Shown here piece after piece: positions 22,825 through 31,575 of a stretch of DNA of 44,615 nucleotides. How positions within the stretch are numbered: position 1 is the stretch's first letter; each line of letters begins with the position of its first letter. Origin of the DNA: JAWLEV01 sp041685915 (GTDB lineage: Bacteria; Chloroflexota; Anaerolineae; UBA1429). The position numbers and the translations under genes are program-made. The stretch covers positions 1 through 44,615 of the forward strand of contig JAWLEV010000011.1 of NCBI GenBank assembly GCA_041685915.1, written 5' to 3'. The notes under the pieces were generated by a model. The model did no database searches, was not told where the DNA came from, and saw only the letters and a program-made list of their open reading frames with translations.

Positions 22825-23475
22825 TTAGTCACGCCACTTCTTTTCATGGTCACCTTGCCATTTTTTCATGATGGATATGACCTCCTCGTCCGGGACATCG
22901 TACCAATCCTCGTAGACTTGGGCTACCGCCCTAAAGAGGGGTGGTTTTTCGAGAACGACTATCTCATCGACGAGGCGGCCGATCTCCTCTGCAATGTCCC
23001 GGTCCGCGACGGGCACTGCCACGATGATCTTGCCCGCTTTCCGATGTTTGCAGAGCTTGATCGAGGCGCGCATGGTGGAGCCCATGGCGATGCCGTCGTC
23101 CACCAGGATGATCGTTCGATTCTCTATGGGAGGTAGAGGTTCTCCTCCTCGGAGGACATCCTTGCGTCTTTCGATCTCCTCTCTCTGGTTTTCGATAATC
23201 CTGTCGATCATTTCTTCCGTAATCCAGCGGCTGGCCTCTTCCAGGATCACCCTGCTTCCGTCCTCCGCCACGGCACCAAAGCCTGCCTCCGGTTGATGCG
23301 GGTAGGGAAGCTTGCGGGTGATGAGGAGGGAGAGATCAGCGTTCAAGTAGTCAGCCACCTCGTATGCCACCTCGACGCCGCCTCGCGGGATGCCCAATAC
23401 GAGCACGTCCCGATCTTTGAACTCTTCCAACGCTTTGGCGAGTTGTCGTCCGGCATCTTTTCTGTCTTCAAACAT
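22825..23475 (-). CDS. Phosphoribosyltransferase-family protein (copy 2)
   Basis: 216 residues, the same length and plan as copy 1: GIPRGGVEVAYEVADYL (28-44) and PRPP loop IILVDDGIAMGSTM (122-135). The loop has AMGS where copy 1 has ATGA. Residues 46-80 (DLSLLITRKLPYPHQPEAGFGAVAEDG) match the family. Ribosome binding site GAGGAG before the ATG. Copies 1 and 2 flank the serpin and are only moderately similar, so they are old paralogues. Acceptor unknown. Confidence 0.9.
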   Translation of the reverse strand: MFEDRKDAGRQLAKALEEFKDRDVLVLGIPRGGVEVAYEVADYLNADLSLLITRKLPYPHQPEAGFGAVAEDGSRVILEEASRWITEEMIDRIIENQREEIERRKDVLRGGEPLPPIENRTIILVDDGIAMGSTMRASIKLCKHRKAGKIIVAVPVADRDIAEEIGRLVDEIVVLEKPPLFRAVAQVYEDWYDVPDEEVISIMKKWQGDHEKKWRD

Positions 23476-23520
23476 ACTATCTCCTCGTTGCTCCAGCGTG
23501 CGGGGGGATCATGAATCATG

Positions 23521-24246
23521 TTATCGCAGCACCACCTCCGTGCCGTCGTGGGCAATCTCTACGCGGTCGATCCCCCGTTCCTTAGCGAGATCGCGAATCT
23601 CATTTTCCAGCTGTTCTTCGTCCCCTTCCACAATCTCGGATCCCAGATGTGTAAAGATGGCCCGTGGTACATCGAGTTTCTGGCACCAGGTAAGCTGTGT
23701 TCGAATAGGCACGTGACCGATGATCACCTCGCCGGGTTTGCGCACCATAGAACGGGTGACTGTTGCCCCATCCCCGATATAGACGCGAATCCCCGACAGG
23801 GCAGCGTCTCGATCCTCGATCCAGGCCACATCGGGCACGTAAAAGATTGCCACTCTGCCCGCGCTTATGCGATAGCCCACAGCCGGCGCTCTTGTGGAAT
23901 GCAGGACGGGAAAAGCTTCTAAGGTTATACCCGCGATCTCTATGGGGCGCCGCTGGGGCATCCTTTCGCGTCGTTTGATGGCGAAATTCTCCATCTTTTC
24001 CCACGAGGCGTCGGTGGCAAAGACGGGACATGGTGCGCCTTCCTTCAGGCCAAAGGCGTGATCGGGATGGGCATGAGTGATCACGATGGCCTCGGCGTCC
24101 CATTTGTGCACCTCGTCCTGCCAGTCCTGCCCGCAGTCGATGATGACTGTATGGTCATAGTAGGAGATCTTGGTCGCGCTATGCCTTCTATGGTGAGGTG
24201 ATCTGGCATCGATATATCCCCTGGTGCCCATAAATGTAACCTTCAT
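23521..24246 (-). CDS. Metallo-beta-lactamase-fold hydrolase
   Basis: 241 residues. HAHPDH at 58-63 is the zinc-binding HxHxDH motif; later His residues (VLHSTRAPAVGYR, IIGHVPI, FTHLGSEI) supply the remaining ligands. The form resembles MBL-fold phosphodiesterases and lactonases such as the PhnP/ElaC-related groups, but the exact substrate cannot be told. Starts 12 nt after the stop of the App1-domain gene, with AAGGAA in the gap, so the two are co-transcribed. Confidence 0.85.
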   Translation of the reverse strand: MKVTFMGTRGYIDARSPHHRRHSATKISYYDHTVIIDCGQDWQDEVHKWDAEAIVITHAHPDHAFGLKEGAPCPVFATDASWEKMENFAIKRRERMPQRRPIEIAGITLEAFPVLHSTRAPAVGYRISAGRVAIFYVPDVAWIEDRDAALSGIRVYIGDGATVTRSMVRKPGEVIIGHVPIRTQLTWCQKLDVPRAIFTHLGSEIVEGDEEQLENEIRDLAKERGIDRVEIAHDGTEVVLR

Positions 24247-24258
24247 GAAACTGTTCCT

Positions 24259-25524
24259 TCAGTGTTCCGCTTTTGGTTTTACGATGATAATGGATGTTGA
24301 GTCATCCCCCTCGAGTGCCGAGGGGACCTCTTTCTGTTTTGGTGATTCGCTTCCCTTTATCGTGTCGTGTTCCGTGTGGTCCGACGGCTCCGCCAGGTCT
24401 CTGGCCTGTGCGGTTGCGATCTCTGGAAGCGTCTCTCGCGCGATCCATCCATGCTCGGCGGCGTGTCTGGCCATGGTCAGGCTATCATCGGCCAGGATCA
24501 GCTCGCTGCCGGCTGCCAGGACCTCATCGGCCAGCGCGCGAATCGCAGCGGCGCGTTCTGGATCGTGATCGACGTTGCGGATGTATACAGCGAGGATACG
24601 TTCTCCATAGTGATGGACGAGTTCATGGTATATCTCGGGATCCGCCTCCCCACTGTCGCCGATGAGGAGGAAGGAAAGATCGGGATACATATCCAGAATT
24701 TGGCGCGTGAGTTCTATCTTGTGCTCGCGCTGGCGCGTTGGCAGGAGCTCGTCCCGATAGATGCCCCAGTTGCGCAGCAAAAGGACGGGACCACCGGGAA
24801 TGTCGTTCAGTTCGAAAAAGTCCACCAGGAAATCGTACAGGTTCCACGGACTGTTCGACACATAGAAGATGGGGACGCGGGCCTCACTTCCGGCGCCGGC
24901 GTAGAGGGCTCGATAAAAGGCAGCGGCCCCTGGCAGGGGAAGACGGGTCCGTGCGTTGCCGAAGAGCATGGTATATGCCATCTGCAAAAAGTTGCCTACC
25001 CCGGACTGGATGATCGTGTCGTCGATATCGCTGATGACCCCATAGGGGGCCTTTGGCGATGGAATAAGGACATGGCCGGTAGCACGAACCGTCTCCTTCT
25101 GCCATTCACAGAGGGGCTCCACAAGTTCCAGTTCCACCGGCTGCCATCTCTGGTCGGAGACGATGGGGCGCGGGAACTCGATCCACACCTCGAACATTCC
25201 CTCCTCGTCGGCGACGATCTCCTTTTCCACCCCCTGAGATTGGGCCAACAGGCGCGCGTGGGGCACCTCGTAACTTGCCAGACGCTTGTACATATTGACC
25301 AGATTATCCCACCAATTATCGGTATCACTCGGCGGTGTGACGCCTCGTTTTTCGCGCACGCGGCCTGTCAAGTAGAGGTGCTCCGCGCTGCCATAACCAT
25401 GATAGGGCTCAATCTTGATGGGGCGCGGTCCTCCCAGTGCATAATAGAGGCGATATTTGAGCGCGTCGTAACGCTTTTCCGCGGCGCGCACCAGAGGGGC
25501 TAGTTTTCGCTGCCAATCCATCAT
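24259..25524 (-). CDS. App1-like phosphatase (DUF2183)
   Basis: 421 residues. DIDDT (166-170) carries the nucleophilic Asp of the HAD-type phosphatase; FYVSNSPWNLYDFL and FLLIGDSGEADPEIYHEL are the other conserved motifs of the App1 C-terminal domain, which in yeast App1 is a phosphatidate phosphatase. An N-terminal region of about 160 residues (GYGSAEHLYLTGRV) is typical of the bacterial members. The last 50 residues are charged and low complexity. Soluble; the physiological substrate in bacteria is unknown. Tandem ATG codons at 25524 and 25521, with only a weak AAAGAA ribosome binding site. Confidence 0.9.
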   Translation of the reverse strand: MMDWQRKLAPLVRAAEKRYDALKYRLYYALGGPRPIKIEPYHGYGSAEHLYLTGRVREKRGVTPPSDTDNWWDNLVNMYKRLASYEVPHARLLAQSQGVEKEIVADEEGMFEVWIEFPRPIVSDQRWQPVELELVEPLCEWQKETVRATGHVLIPSPKAPYGVISDIDDTIIQSGVGNFLQMAYTMLFGNARTRLPLPGAAAFYRALYAGAGSEARVPIFYVSNSPWNLYDFLVDFFELNDIPGGPVLLLRNWGIYRDELLPTRQREHKIELTRQILDMYPDLSFLLIGDSGEADPEIYHELVHHYGERILAVYIRNVDHDPERAAAIRALADEVLAAGSELILADDSLTMARHAAEHGWIARETLPEIATAQARDLAEPSDHTEHDTIKGSESPKQKEVPSALEGDDSTSIIIVKPKAEH

Positions 25525-25574
25525 ATGTCTCGTGTTCTTTCAGGTTCACCTTTGCCGATTATTTGACGGCTGCG

Positions 25575-25994
25575 CTAGCGAATATAGAATCTTGGTTCGG
25601 GCAACTCCATATAGGGCTCCTGGGCGCCCTCCAGTCGTGCTTTGGCTGCCTCGTACGCACGCTGGATCTCTCTCAATCGTGGGTTCTCGGACGTCGCCCT
25701 TTCCCAGGCCTCCTCATCCAGTTGTTGTGTCTTGGGTTCCGTCCAACCCGCAGAGCCGCTGGCCGTGCTCAAGGTGTCCAGATCTCTGCGCTTCATGTCC
25801 TGCGCGGCCAGATCCAACGCGGACTCTTTGACGTCCTCGAGCTGTCCTATGATCCAGTTGATCGTCTTGTAGGCGTCGATGGCTGTTTCGGCATCCTCGT
25901 TCCGCTGCAGTTCTGTGCTCAACTGGGCGATCAACTGTGTTGCCGTCTGCTCAGGCGATCCCTCGCCTCTTGTTCCCTGTCTTGCGCTTCGCAT
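25575..25994 (-). CDS. Hypothetical helical protein coupled to ligA
   Basis: 139 residues from the ATG at 25994, which overlaps the ligA stop codon (TGATG), so it is translated by coupling. It starts MRSARQGTRGEGSPEQTATQLIAQLSTELQ. Nearly all of it is predicted helix, rich in Glu, Gln, Ala; no cysteine, no membrane segment. The middle, TAIDAYKTINWIIGQLEDVKESALDLAAQD, looks like a helical bundle. No family recognised. Position after DNA ligase hints at a DNA-related or housekeeping role only weakly. Confidence 0.7.
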   Translation of the reverse strand: MRSARQGTRGEGSPEQTATQLIAQLSTELQRNEDAETAIDAYKTINWIIGQLEDVKESALDLAAQDMKRRDLDTLSTASGSAGWTEPKTQQLDEEAWERATSENPRLREIQRAYEAAKARLEGAQEPYMELPEPRFYIR

Positions 25995-28078
25995 CACTGC
26001 CGTTCCTCCACAAACTTGATGAATTCCTCCTCGTCCATAATTGCAGTGCCCCGCTCCCGTGCCTCCTCCAGCTTGGAGCCCGCCCCTGGTCCGGCGACCA
26101 CATAGTCGGTCCTGCCACTCACGCTGGATGTGGCGCGTCCCCCCAAGCGCTCCACCTGGCGTTGCACCTCGTCGCGCGTCCACCGATCCAACGCCCCCGT
26201 GAACACAAAGGTCAAGCCCTCCAACGGTTGCTCTTCCTCCTCGGCACTGTAGAGGGGGTTGCTCAACGTCATTCCCGCGTCGAGGACCTTTTGAATGACG
26301 TCGCGGTTCTGCTCGCTCTCGAAAAAGGTCACGATGCTGTGAGCCACCTGAGGACCGATATCCTCGATGGTCTCCAGTTCCTCCTCCGAGGCGGCCATCA
26401 GATCCTCAAGGGTCTCATAGTTCTGTGCTAATACCTGGGACACGTGCTGACCAACGAGGGGGATACCGATGGCATAGATAAAGCGGGAGAGCGTCTGTTC
26501 CTTACTATCCTCGATCTCTCCCAGCAGATTATCGGCGGATTTATCCGCAAAGCGTTGCAGGGACAGGAGATCCTCTTTTTTGATATCATAGATGTCAGAC
26601 AGGCGCTCGATGAGGTCAGCGTCGATGAGCTGTTCCGTACGCTTTTCGCCCAGTCCTTCGATATCCATGGCCTCCCGCGCTGCGTAATGGGTGATCCGCT
26701 CGCGAAGCTGCGCGGGGCAGTTAACGTTGGTACAGCGCGCCTGTTTTTTGTCCTCGCTCATCACCGTCTCGCCCCCACAGACGGGACAGTGATCGGGGAT
26801 GTGGTACTTTTTTTCCGAGCCGTCTCGCGCATCGATGATGGACTTGACGACATGGGGAATCACATCGCCTGCACGTTCCACGATGATCTTATCGCCGATG
26901 CGGATATCCTTGCGGTCGATCTCGCTCTGATTGTGGAGCGAGGCGCGACTGACCTCCACGCCGCCAATGGAGACGGGCTCCAGCATGGCCACGGGCGTCA
27001 GCTGGCCCGTGCGTCCCACCTGCACTTTGATATCCTCGATGCGCGTGGTGGCGCGTCGTGGTTCGAACTTGTAGGACAGAGCCCAGCGTGGGTCTCGCGT
27101 GCGGGTACCAAGAAGCTCTTGGTCCGCCAGATCGTTCACCTTGTAAACGACGCCATCAATCTCGTAGGGCAAATCGTCTCGGATATCTGCCAGCGCCTGG
27201 TGGTACTCGAGTATCTCCTCCACGCCCTCGCAGCGTTCCGTATGCTCCTCGTTCACCCGCAGTCCCCACCCCGGCAGCGCCTGCAGGACGTCCCAGTGTG
27301 TTTCAAAGCCCAGGTCGTCGGCGTCCGGCACGGCGTAGAAAAAGATGTGCAGGGGTCTGCGTTCGGTCACGTTTGGATCGAGCTGACGCACCGAGCCAGC
27401 GGCGGCGTTTCGGGGATTGGCGAACTGCCGCTTTCCCTCCTCGGCGCGCTGCTTGTTGAACGCCCCGAATTCGTCCTTGCGCATATATATCTCGCCTCGC
27501 ACGATCAAGCGCTCGGGAATAGGAGGCTCTCCCTGGTCGCGCAGGGCTAGGGGGACCTCTTTGATCGTCTTTACGTTAGGGGTGATATCCTCGCCCGTCT
27601 CGCCGTCGCCCCGCGTGGAGGCCACAGAGAGCCGTCCTCCTTCATAGATCAACTCCACGGCCAGACCATCGTATTTGGGCTCCGCGACGTAATCCACGAC
27701 GTCTTCCTTCAGTTCATCGCGGCAGTTTTCATCAAAGTTGCGTACGTCATCCGCTTCATAGACGGCCTGCAGGCTTAGCATGGGCGCGGGATGCTCGGCC
27801 AGCCCAAGTTCGTCCCTTGGCTCCCCCCCCACATGCTGCGTGGGAGAATCGGGCATTCTGATGGAAGGGAATTTCTCTTCTAGCGTCTCCAATTCGCGCA
27901 TCAGCTCGTCGTACTCGGCATCAGAGATGACGGGATCGGCCAGCACATAGTAGCGATAGTTGTGGTAGCGGATCGCCTCACGGAGCCTATCGGCTGCCCC
28001 CCGCGCCTCCTCCTCTGAGGTTATGGAATCTGGATCAATCTCCGGTTTGTTTTCCTCAATATTCTGCTCCTCACTCAT
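25994..28078 (-). CDS. ligA: NAD+-dependent DNA ligase
   Basis: 694 residues. Seals nicks in replication and repair. Adenylated lysine Lys135 in EPKYDG; N-terminal Ia domain with YHNYRYYVLADPVISDAEYD; OB fold; four-cysteine zinc finger (CPVCGG through NCPAQ); helix-hairpin-helix repeats (DIEGLGEKRTEQL, IEDIGPQVAHSI); C-terminal BRCT domain from GLTFVFTGALDRWTRDEV. Two adjacent ATG codons exist; the one at 28078 is 5 nt behind AAGGAGG and is chosen over 28081. The ATG shares bases with the rhomboid stop. The first 20 residues are an acidic extension compared with E. coli LigA. Confidence 0.97.
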   Translation of the reverse strand: MSEEQNIEENKPEIDPDSITSEEEARGAADRLREAIRYHNYRYYVLADPVISDAEYDELMRELETLEEKFPSIRMPDSPTQHVGGEPRDELGLAEHPAPMLSLQAVYEADDVRNFDENCRDELKEDVVDYVAEPKYDGLAVELIYEGGRLSVASTRGDGETGEDITPNVKTIKEVPLALRDQGEPPIPERLIVRGEIYMRKDEFGAFNKQRAEEGKRQFANPRNAAAGSVRQLDPNVTERRPLHIFFYAVPDADDLGFETHWDVLQALPGWGLRVNEEHTERCEGVEEILEYHQALADIRDDLPYEIDGVVYKVNDLADQELLGTRTRDPRWALSYKFEPRRATTRIEDIKVQVGRTGQLTPVAMLEPVSIGGVEVSRASLHNQSEIDRKDIRIGDKIIVERAGDVIPHVVKSIIDARDGSEKKYHIPDHCPVCGGETVMSEDKKQARCTNVNCPAQLRERITHYAAREAMDIEGLGEKRTEQLIDADLIERLSDIYDIKKEDLLSLQRFADKSADNLLGEIEDSKEQTLSRFIYAIGIPLVGQHVSQVLAQNYETLEDLMAASEEELETIEDIGPQVAHSIVTFFESEQNRDVIQKVLDAGMTLSNPLYSAEEEEQPLEGLTFVFTGALDRWTRDEVQRQVERLGGRATSSVSGRTDYVVAGPGAGSKLEEARERGTAIMDEEEFIKFVEERQ

Positions 28079-28782
28079 CATATCCTCCTTCGCCTGGGTG
28101 AGCGCTCCTCTTGCTCCAACGACATCTCTTCGGCCTTGCCCTTGAACAGGAAGCCGATGAGCAGGCCGAAGAGGAACCCGCCCACATGGGCCCAAACGGC
28201 GATACCGCCGGTCTCGGCCGTCTCTATACCCAAACTGGCAATGCCGCTGAAGAACTGCATCACGAACCAGAGGCCCAAAAAGAGTAGGGCCGTCACGCGT
28301 CGGATGATGAAAAAGAAGCCGAAAAGCAGCAACACACTTACCTGGGACTCGGGGAACATGACGACATAGGCCCCCATGATGGCTCCTATAGCCCCGCTAG
28401 CCCCTATACTGGGAACACTACTGCCTGGATTTACCAGGACGTGGGTCATAGAGGCGGCGATGCCTCCTGCGATATAGAAGAGGATGTAGGGGATCTTGCC
28501 CAGAACGGCTTCTACGTTATCGCCGAAAATCCAGAGTATGAGCATATTACTAAAGAGGTGAAACCAGCCTCCGTGCAGGAACAAGGAGGTGAAAAGGGTA
28601 TATAGCCGACGTCCCTGGAGAATTTGCATGGGAACAACACCGTACTGACGAACCAGTTCCCTCAATTCGAATCTGAAAACCAAAACCTCGGCTAGAAATG
28701 CTATGATATTGATGATAACCAGGACGATGGTCACTGCTCCTGGCCCAGCCTCGCGTACGTCACTATCATCGATGGGAAACAC
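28078..28782 (-). CDS. Rhomboid-family intramembrane serine protease
   Basis: 234 residues, GTG start behind AAGGAGA. Six to seven hydrophobic segments. Catalytic Ser129 in SIGASGAIGAIMG and His199 in VWAHVGGFLFG; the HGGWFHLFSNMLILWIFGDNVE motif of the loop and second helix is present. It cuts membrane-anchored substrates inside the lipid bilayer. The C-terminal tail (KGKAEEMSLEQEERSPRRRRI) is charged and probably cytoplasmic. Its stop overlaps the ligA start, an unexpected coupling of a membrane protease to DNA ligase. Confidence 0.94.
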   Translation of the reverse strand: MFPIDDSDVREAGPGAVTIVLVIINIIAFLAEVLVFRFELRELVRQYGVVPMQILQGRRLYTLFTSLFLHGGWFHLFSNMLILWIFGDNVEAVLGKIPYILFYIAGGIAASMTHVLVNPGSSVPSIGASGAIGAIMGAYVVMFPESQVSVLLLFGFFFIIRRVTALLFLGLWFVMQFFSGIASLGIETAETGGIAVWAHVGGFLFGLLIGFLFKGKAEEMSLEQEERSPRRRRI

Positions 28783-28858
28783 GTTGCCGATCTCCTTTCG
28801 ATCAAGTAGGGGGAGACGGTGCTCTCCCTTTTCAACAAGAGACCCCTTAGTCCCCCTT

Positions 28859-30577
28859 CTATCGTTTGAGCAGTCTTTTCAGTTCGTCCCAGCTTCTGGT
28901 GTTCAGGACATCCTCGGGCTCTAGCCAGCCCCTTCGCGCTTGATATACGCCATAGCGGATGAACTTGAGTTCCTCTGTCCCATGGGCGTCGGTGGAGATA
29001 GAGACCTTTAATCCTCGATTCTTGGCCATCTTGCAGTAGATGTCGTTCAGGTCTAGCCTTTGGGGCTGCGCGTTGACCTCCAGGAAGCATCCTCTCTCCA
29101 CTGCGGCGTCCATCACGCGACTCATGTCGACCTCGTAGGGGGGGCGCTCGTTGATGCGCCGTCCTGTTGGATGAGCCAGGATATTGACATAAGGGTTGTC
29201 CATGGCGCGGATGATGCGCTCTGTCTGCTTCTCGGAGGAGAGATCGAGCTTGGAGTGAACGGCACAGACGACGAGGTCCAGTTTGCGCAGGATCTCGTCG
29301 GGAAGATCCAGGGAGCCATCTTCCATAATGTCCACTTCGATACTCTTCAGCAGGATGAAATCCTCCATCTCCTCGTTCAGACGATCGATCTCGTCAATCT
29401 GTTCTTTCAACTCATCGGCGTCCAGCCCCTGGGTTACGCCGATATAGGCAGAGTGATCGGTGATGGCCAGATAGTCATGTCCCAGTTCACGTGCCGCATG
29501 GGCCATCTCTTCTAAGGATGCGCGTCCGTCACTGGCCGTAGTGTGTGTCTGGAGATCGCCGCGAATATCTTCCAATGTGATCAGATGGGGAAGTTCTCCC
29601 TTTTGGGCGGCCTCAATTTCACCTCGATCCTCACGCAGTTCGGGGGCGATGACGGGCAGGTCAAAGAGATCATAGATCTCTTTTTCCTTACGTCCCGCGA
29701 TTTGCTCTTTGTCCTTAAAGACGCCGTACTCGTTGACCTTTAAGCCTTCGTCCAGGGCCATGTTGCGCAGGTGGATGTTATGTGCCTTGGAGCCGGTGAA
29801 ATAGACCATGGCTGCCCCATAGCTCTCCTTCTTCACCACACGCAGATCCACCTGAAGTTCAGAGCGCAGAAGAACGCTCGAGCGGGTCTCTCCTTGGGAG
29901 ACGATCTCCTCTACGTCCTCGTAATCTACGAACTGGGAGATAACCTCCTCCCCAGCGTCGCTGATGGCCAGGATATCCAGATCGCCGACCGTCTCCTTTT
30001 TCCGACGATAGCTGCCTGCGGCTTCTGCGCGCTCGACGCCCTCCAATCCTCGCAGAAACTCGAGTAATGGTTCTACTACCTCGTCAGCTACGGCCAAGAG
30101 GGTACGTTCCTCCTCCTGTTGGCTCTGTTCCAGATCCTCTATGATCTTTTGCTCCGTCTTTTCTCCCAGACCATGCAGCTTGCGGATCTCTCCGCTTTCT
30201 GCGGCATGTCTGAGCTCGTCCAGGGTAGTGACGTTTAGCTCCTTATAGATGGTTTGAACGCGTTTGGGCCCCAGGCCAGCGACATTTAGCATCTTGGTCA
30301 ACTCGGCGGGGGTGCGGCTACGCAACTCCTCGAGTTGTTTCAATCCGCCCGTATTGACGATCTCCTCAATCTTGGCTGCCAGATCCTCCCCGACCCCGGG
30401 CAGCTCGGTCAGATCCTCTTCTTCCTCCACCATGTCCACCACACTTTCAGACATGGTGGAGATTGTACGCGCGGCATTACGATAGGCGCGGACGCGATAT
30501 TGGTTGGCTCCCTCGATTTCCAAGAGATCGGCTATCTCGTTGAAGATGCGCTCTACATCTGAATTATGGATGGGCAT
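28859..30577 (-). CDS. polX: DNA polymerase X with PHP domain
   Basis: 572 residues. The start at 30577 (MPIHNSDVERIFNEIADLLEIEG) is behind AAAGGAG; a longer frame has no ribosome binding site. 8-kDa and helix-hairpin-helix part (about 1-120, LPGVGEDLAAKIEEI); polymerase X palm with GSYRRKKETVGDLDIL and third Asp in LQVDLRVV; C-terminal PHP domain from about residue 330 (DLQTHTTASDG, AITDHSAYIGV, NILAHPTGR, VSISTDAHG), a metal-dependent 3'-5' exonuclease. The first PHP motif has Gln where many PHP enzymes have His; as I recall this is common in bacterial PolX. Acts in gap-filling repair. Confidence 0.96.
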   Translation of the reverse strand: MPIHNSDVERIFNEIADLLEIEGANQYRVRAYRNAARTISTMSESVVDMVEEEEDLTELPGVGEDLAAKIEEIVNTGGLKQLEELRSRTPAELTKMLNVAGLGPKRVQTIYKELNVTTLDELRHAAESGEIRKLHGLGEKTEQKIIEDLEQSQQEEERTLLAVADEVVEPLLEFLRGLEGVERAEAAGSYRRKKETVGDLDILAISDAGEEVISQFVDYEDVEEIVSQGETRSSVLLRSELQVDLRVVKKESYGAAMVYFTGSKAHNIHLRNMALDEGLKVNEYGVFKDKEQIAGRKEKEIYDLFDLPVIAPELREDRGEIEAAQKGELPHLITLEDIRGDLQTHTTASDGRASLEEMAHAARELGHDYLAITDHSAYIGVTQGLDADELKEQIDEIDRLNEEMEDFILLKSIEVDIMEDGSLDLPDEILRKLDLVVCAVHSKLDLSSEKQTERIIRAMDNPYVNILAHPTGRRINERPPYEVDMSRVMDAAVERGCFLEVNAQPQRLDLNDIYCKMAKNRGLKVSISTDAHGTEELKFIRYGVYQARRGWLEPEDVLNTRSWDELKRLLKR

Positions 30578-30632
30578 AAGTCGCTCCTTTTCGGTAGTGC
30601 GGCCCTTATAGATTTCGGAGCCACATTCTCTT

Positions 30633-31520
30633 CTAACTCTGGTCTGCTTCCTTCTCTTCGTAGTAACGGCGACACTCGGTCTCCCGGCCCCGTACGACAC
30701 GTTTGCCCTCCAATGGGCCGTGAGTCTCCGTGACTATGGTGACCTGATCCTCTTTCCCATTGTGCTCAAAGTAGAGCACGACCCAGTCGTGGGTCTTGTC
30801 CAGTTCGTGGGCGCGCGCTGTGTTGGAATACAGCGCGGTAAAGTCCCACTCCCCGCGCGTTGTACGTAATATCGGCAGCCAGGCCTCCCCCTGGGGGTTG
30901 AAGCGTTTGGGGGCGATCTTTTCGAGTTCGCCCGCCTCGGCCTTGCGTCTGTACTCCTCGTCCACGTCGAGGAGCATAGCCACGTCCGGCTTCTCCTCCG
31001 GTGGCTCCTCGCCACCGCTGTGTCGTCTCTTGCGACGGGCGGCGGAGCTTAACATGCCTGCCAGACTGAGCTCAATATTTCGCACGCGCTTTGGGCCAAA
31101 GCCCTCTACCTTTTCTAGGCGACCGTCATGAGCGGCCTGCTCGAGTTCCTCCAGTGTTTTGATATCCAGTTCCTCAGCGAGGCGCTGGGCAAGTTCCTCT
31201 CCGATGCCCGGAACCTGGGTGAACACTTTCTCCGGTGCTACCTCGCCCCTGAGGCGCTCCAAATAGTCCGATCGCCCGGTGCGCACGTAGGTAGCGATAA
31301 TTCTGGCGATGCCCTCTCCAATGTTGGGGAACTCTCTAAGCGCTTTCTCATTGCCCTCTTCCACCACTTGCGCCAGCGACTCCCCGGTGGAACGCACCGT
31401 ATCGGCCCCGTTACGGTAGGCCTGAACGCGAAAGGTGTTAGCTCCTTCCCTCTCCAGCAGATCAGCGATTTGATCGAGTACGTCGGCAATCTCGTCATTT
31501 GTGGGCTCTTTGTCAGGCAC
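30633..31520 (-). CDS. Helix-hairpin-helix protein, PolX N-terminus-like
   Basis: 295 residues, GTG start behind AGGAGGGAGG. The first 165 residues repeat the plan of the PolX N-terminus: NDEIADVLDQIADLLEREGANTFRVQAYRNGA, then helix-hairpin-helix motifs FPNIGEGIARII, VPGIGEELAQRLAEE, VEGFGPKRVRNIE. There is no polymerase active site. A basic linker (ARRKRRHSGG) leads to a C-terminal domain with FNPQGEAWLPILRTTRGEWDFTALYSNTARAHEL, present in related DNA-binding proteins. It lies directly upstream of polX, suggesting a shared origin and a DNA-binding accessory role. Confidence 0.85.
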   Translation of the reverse strand: MPDKEPTNDEIADVLDQIADLLEREGANTFRVQAYRNGADTVRSTGESLAQVVEEGNEKALREFPNIGEGIARIIATYVRTGRSDYLERLRGEVAPEKVFTQVPGIGEELAQRLAEELDIKTLEELEQAAHDGRLEKVEGFGPKRVRNIELSLAGMLSSAARRKRRHSGGEEPPEEKPDVAMLLDVDEEYRRKAEAGELEKIAPKRFNPQGEAWLPILRTTRGEWDFTALYSNTARAHELDKTHDWVVLYFEHNGKEDQVTIVTETHGPLEGKRVVRGRETECRRYYEEKEADQS

Positions 31521-31575
31521 CTTGCCTCCCTCCTGCGGAGGTCACATCCGCTTTCACACTTTTAGCTTTCCTGAT

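Noticed and set aside
28811..28832. Hairpin GGGAGA/TCTCCC with T-run between polX and rhomboid genes
   Set aside because: The T-run is on the top strand, but both neighbouring genes read leftward, so it cannot be their terminator.
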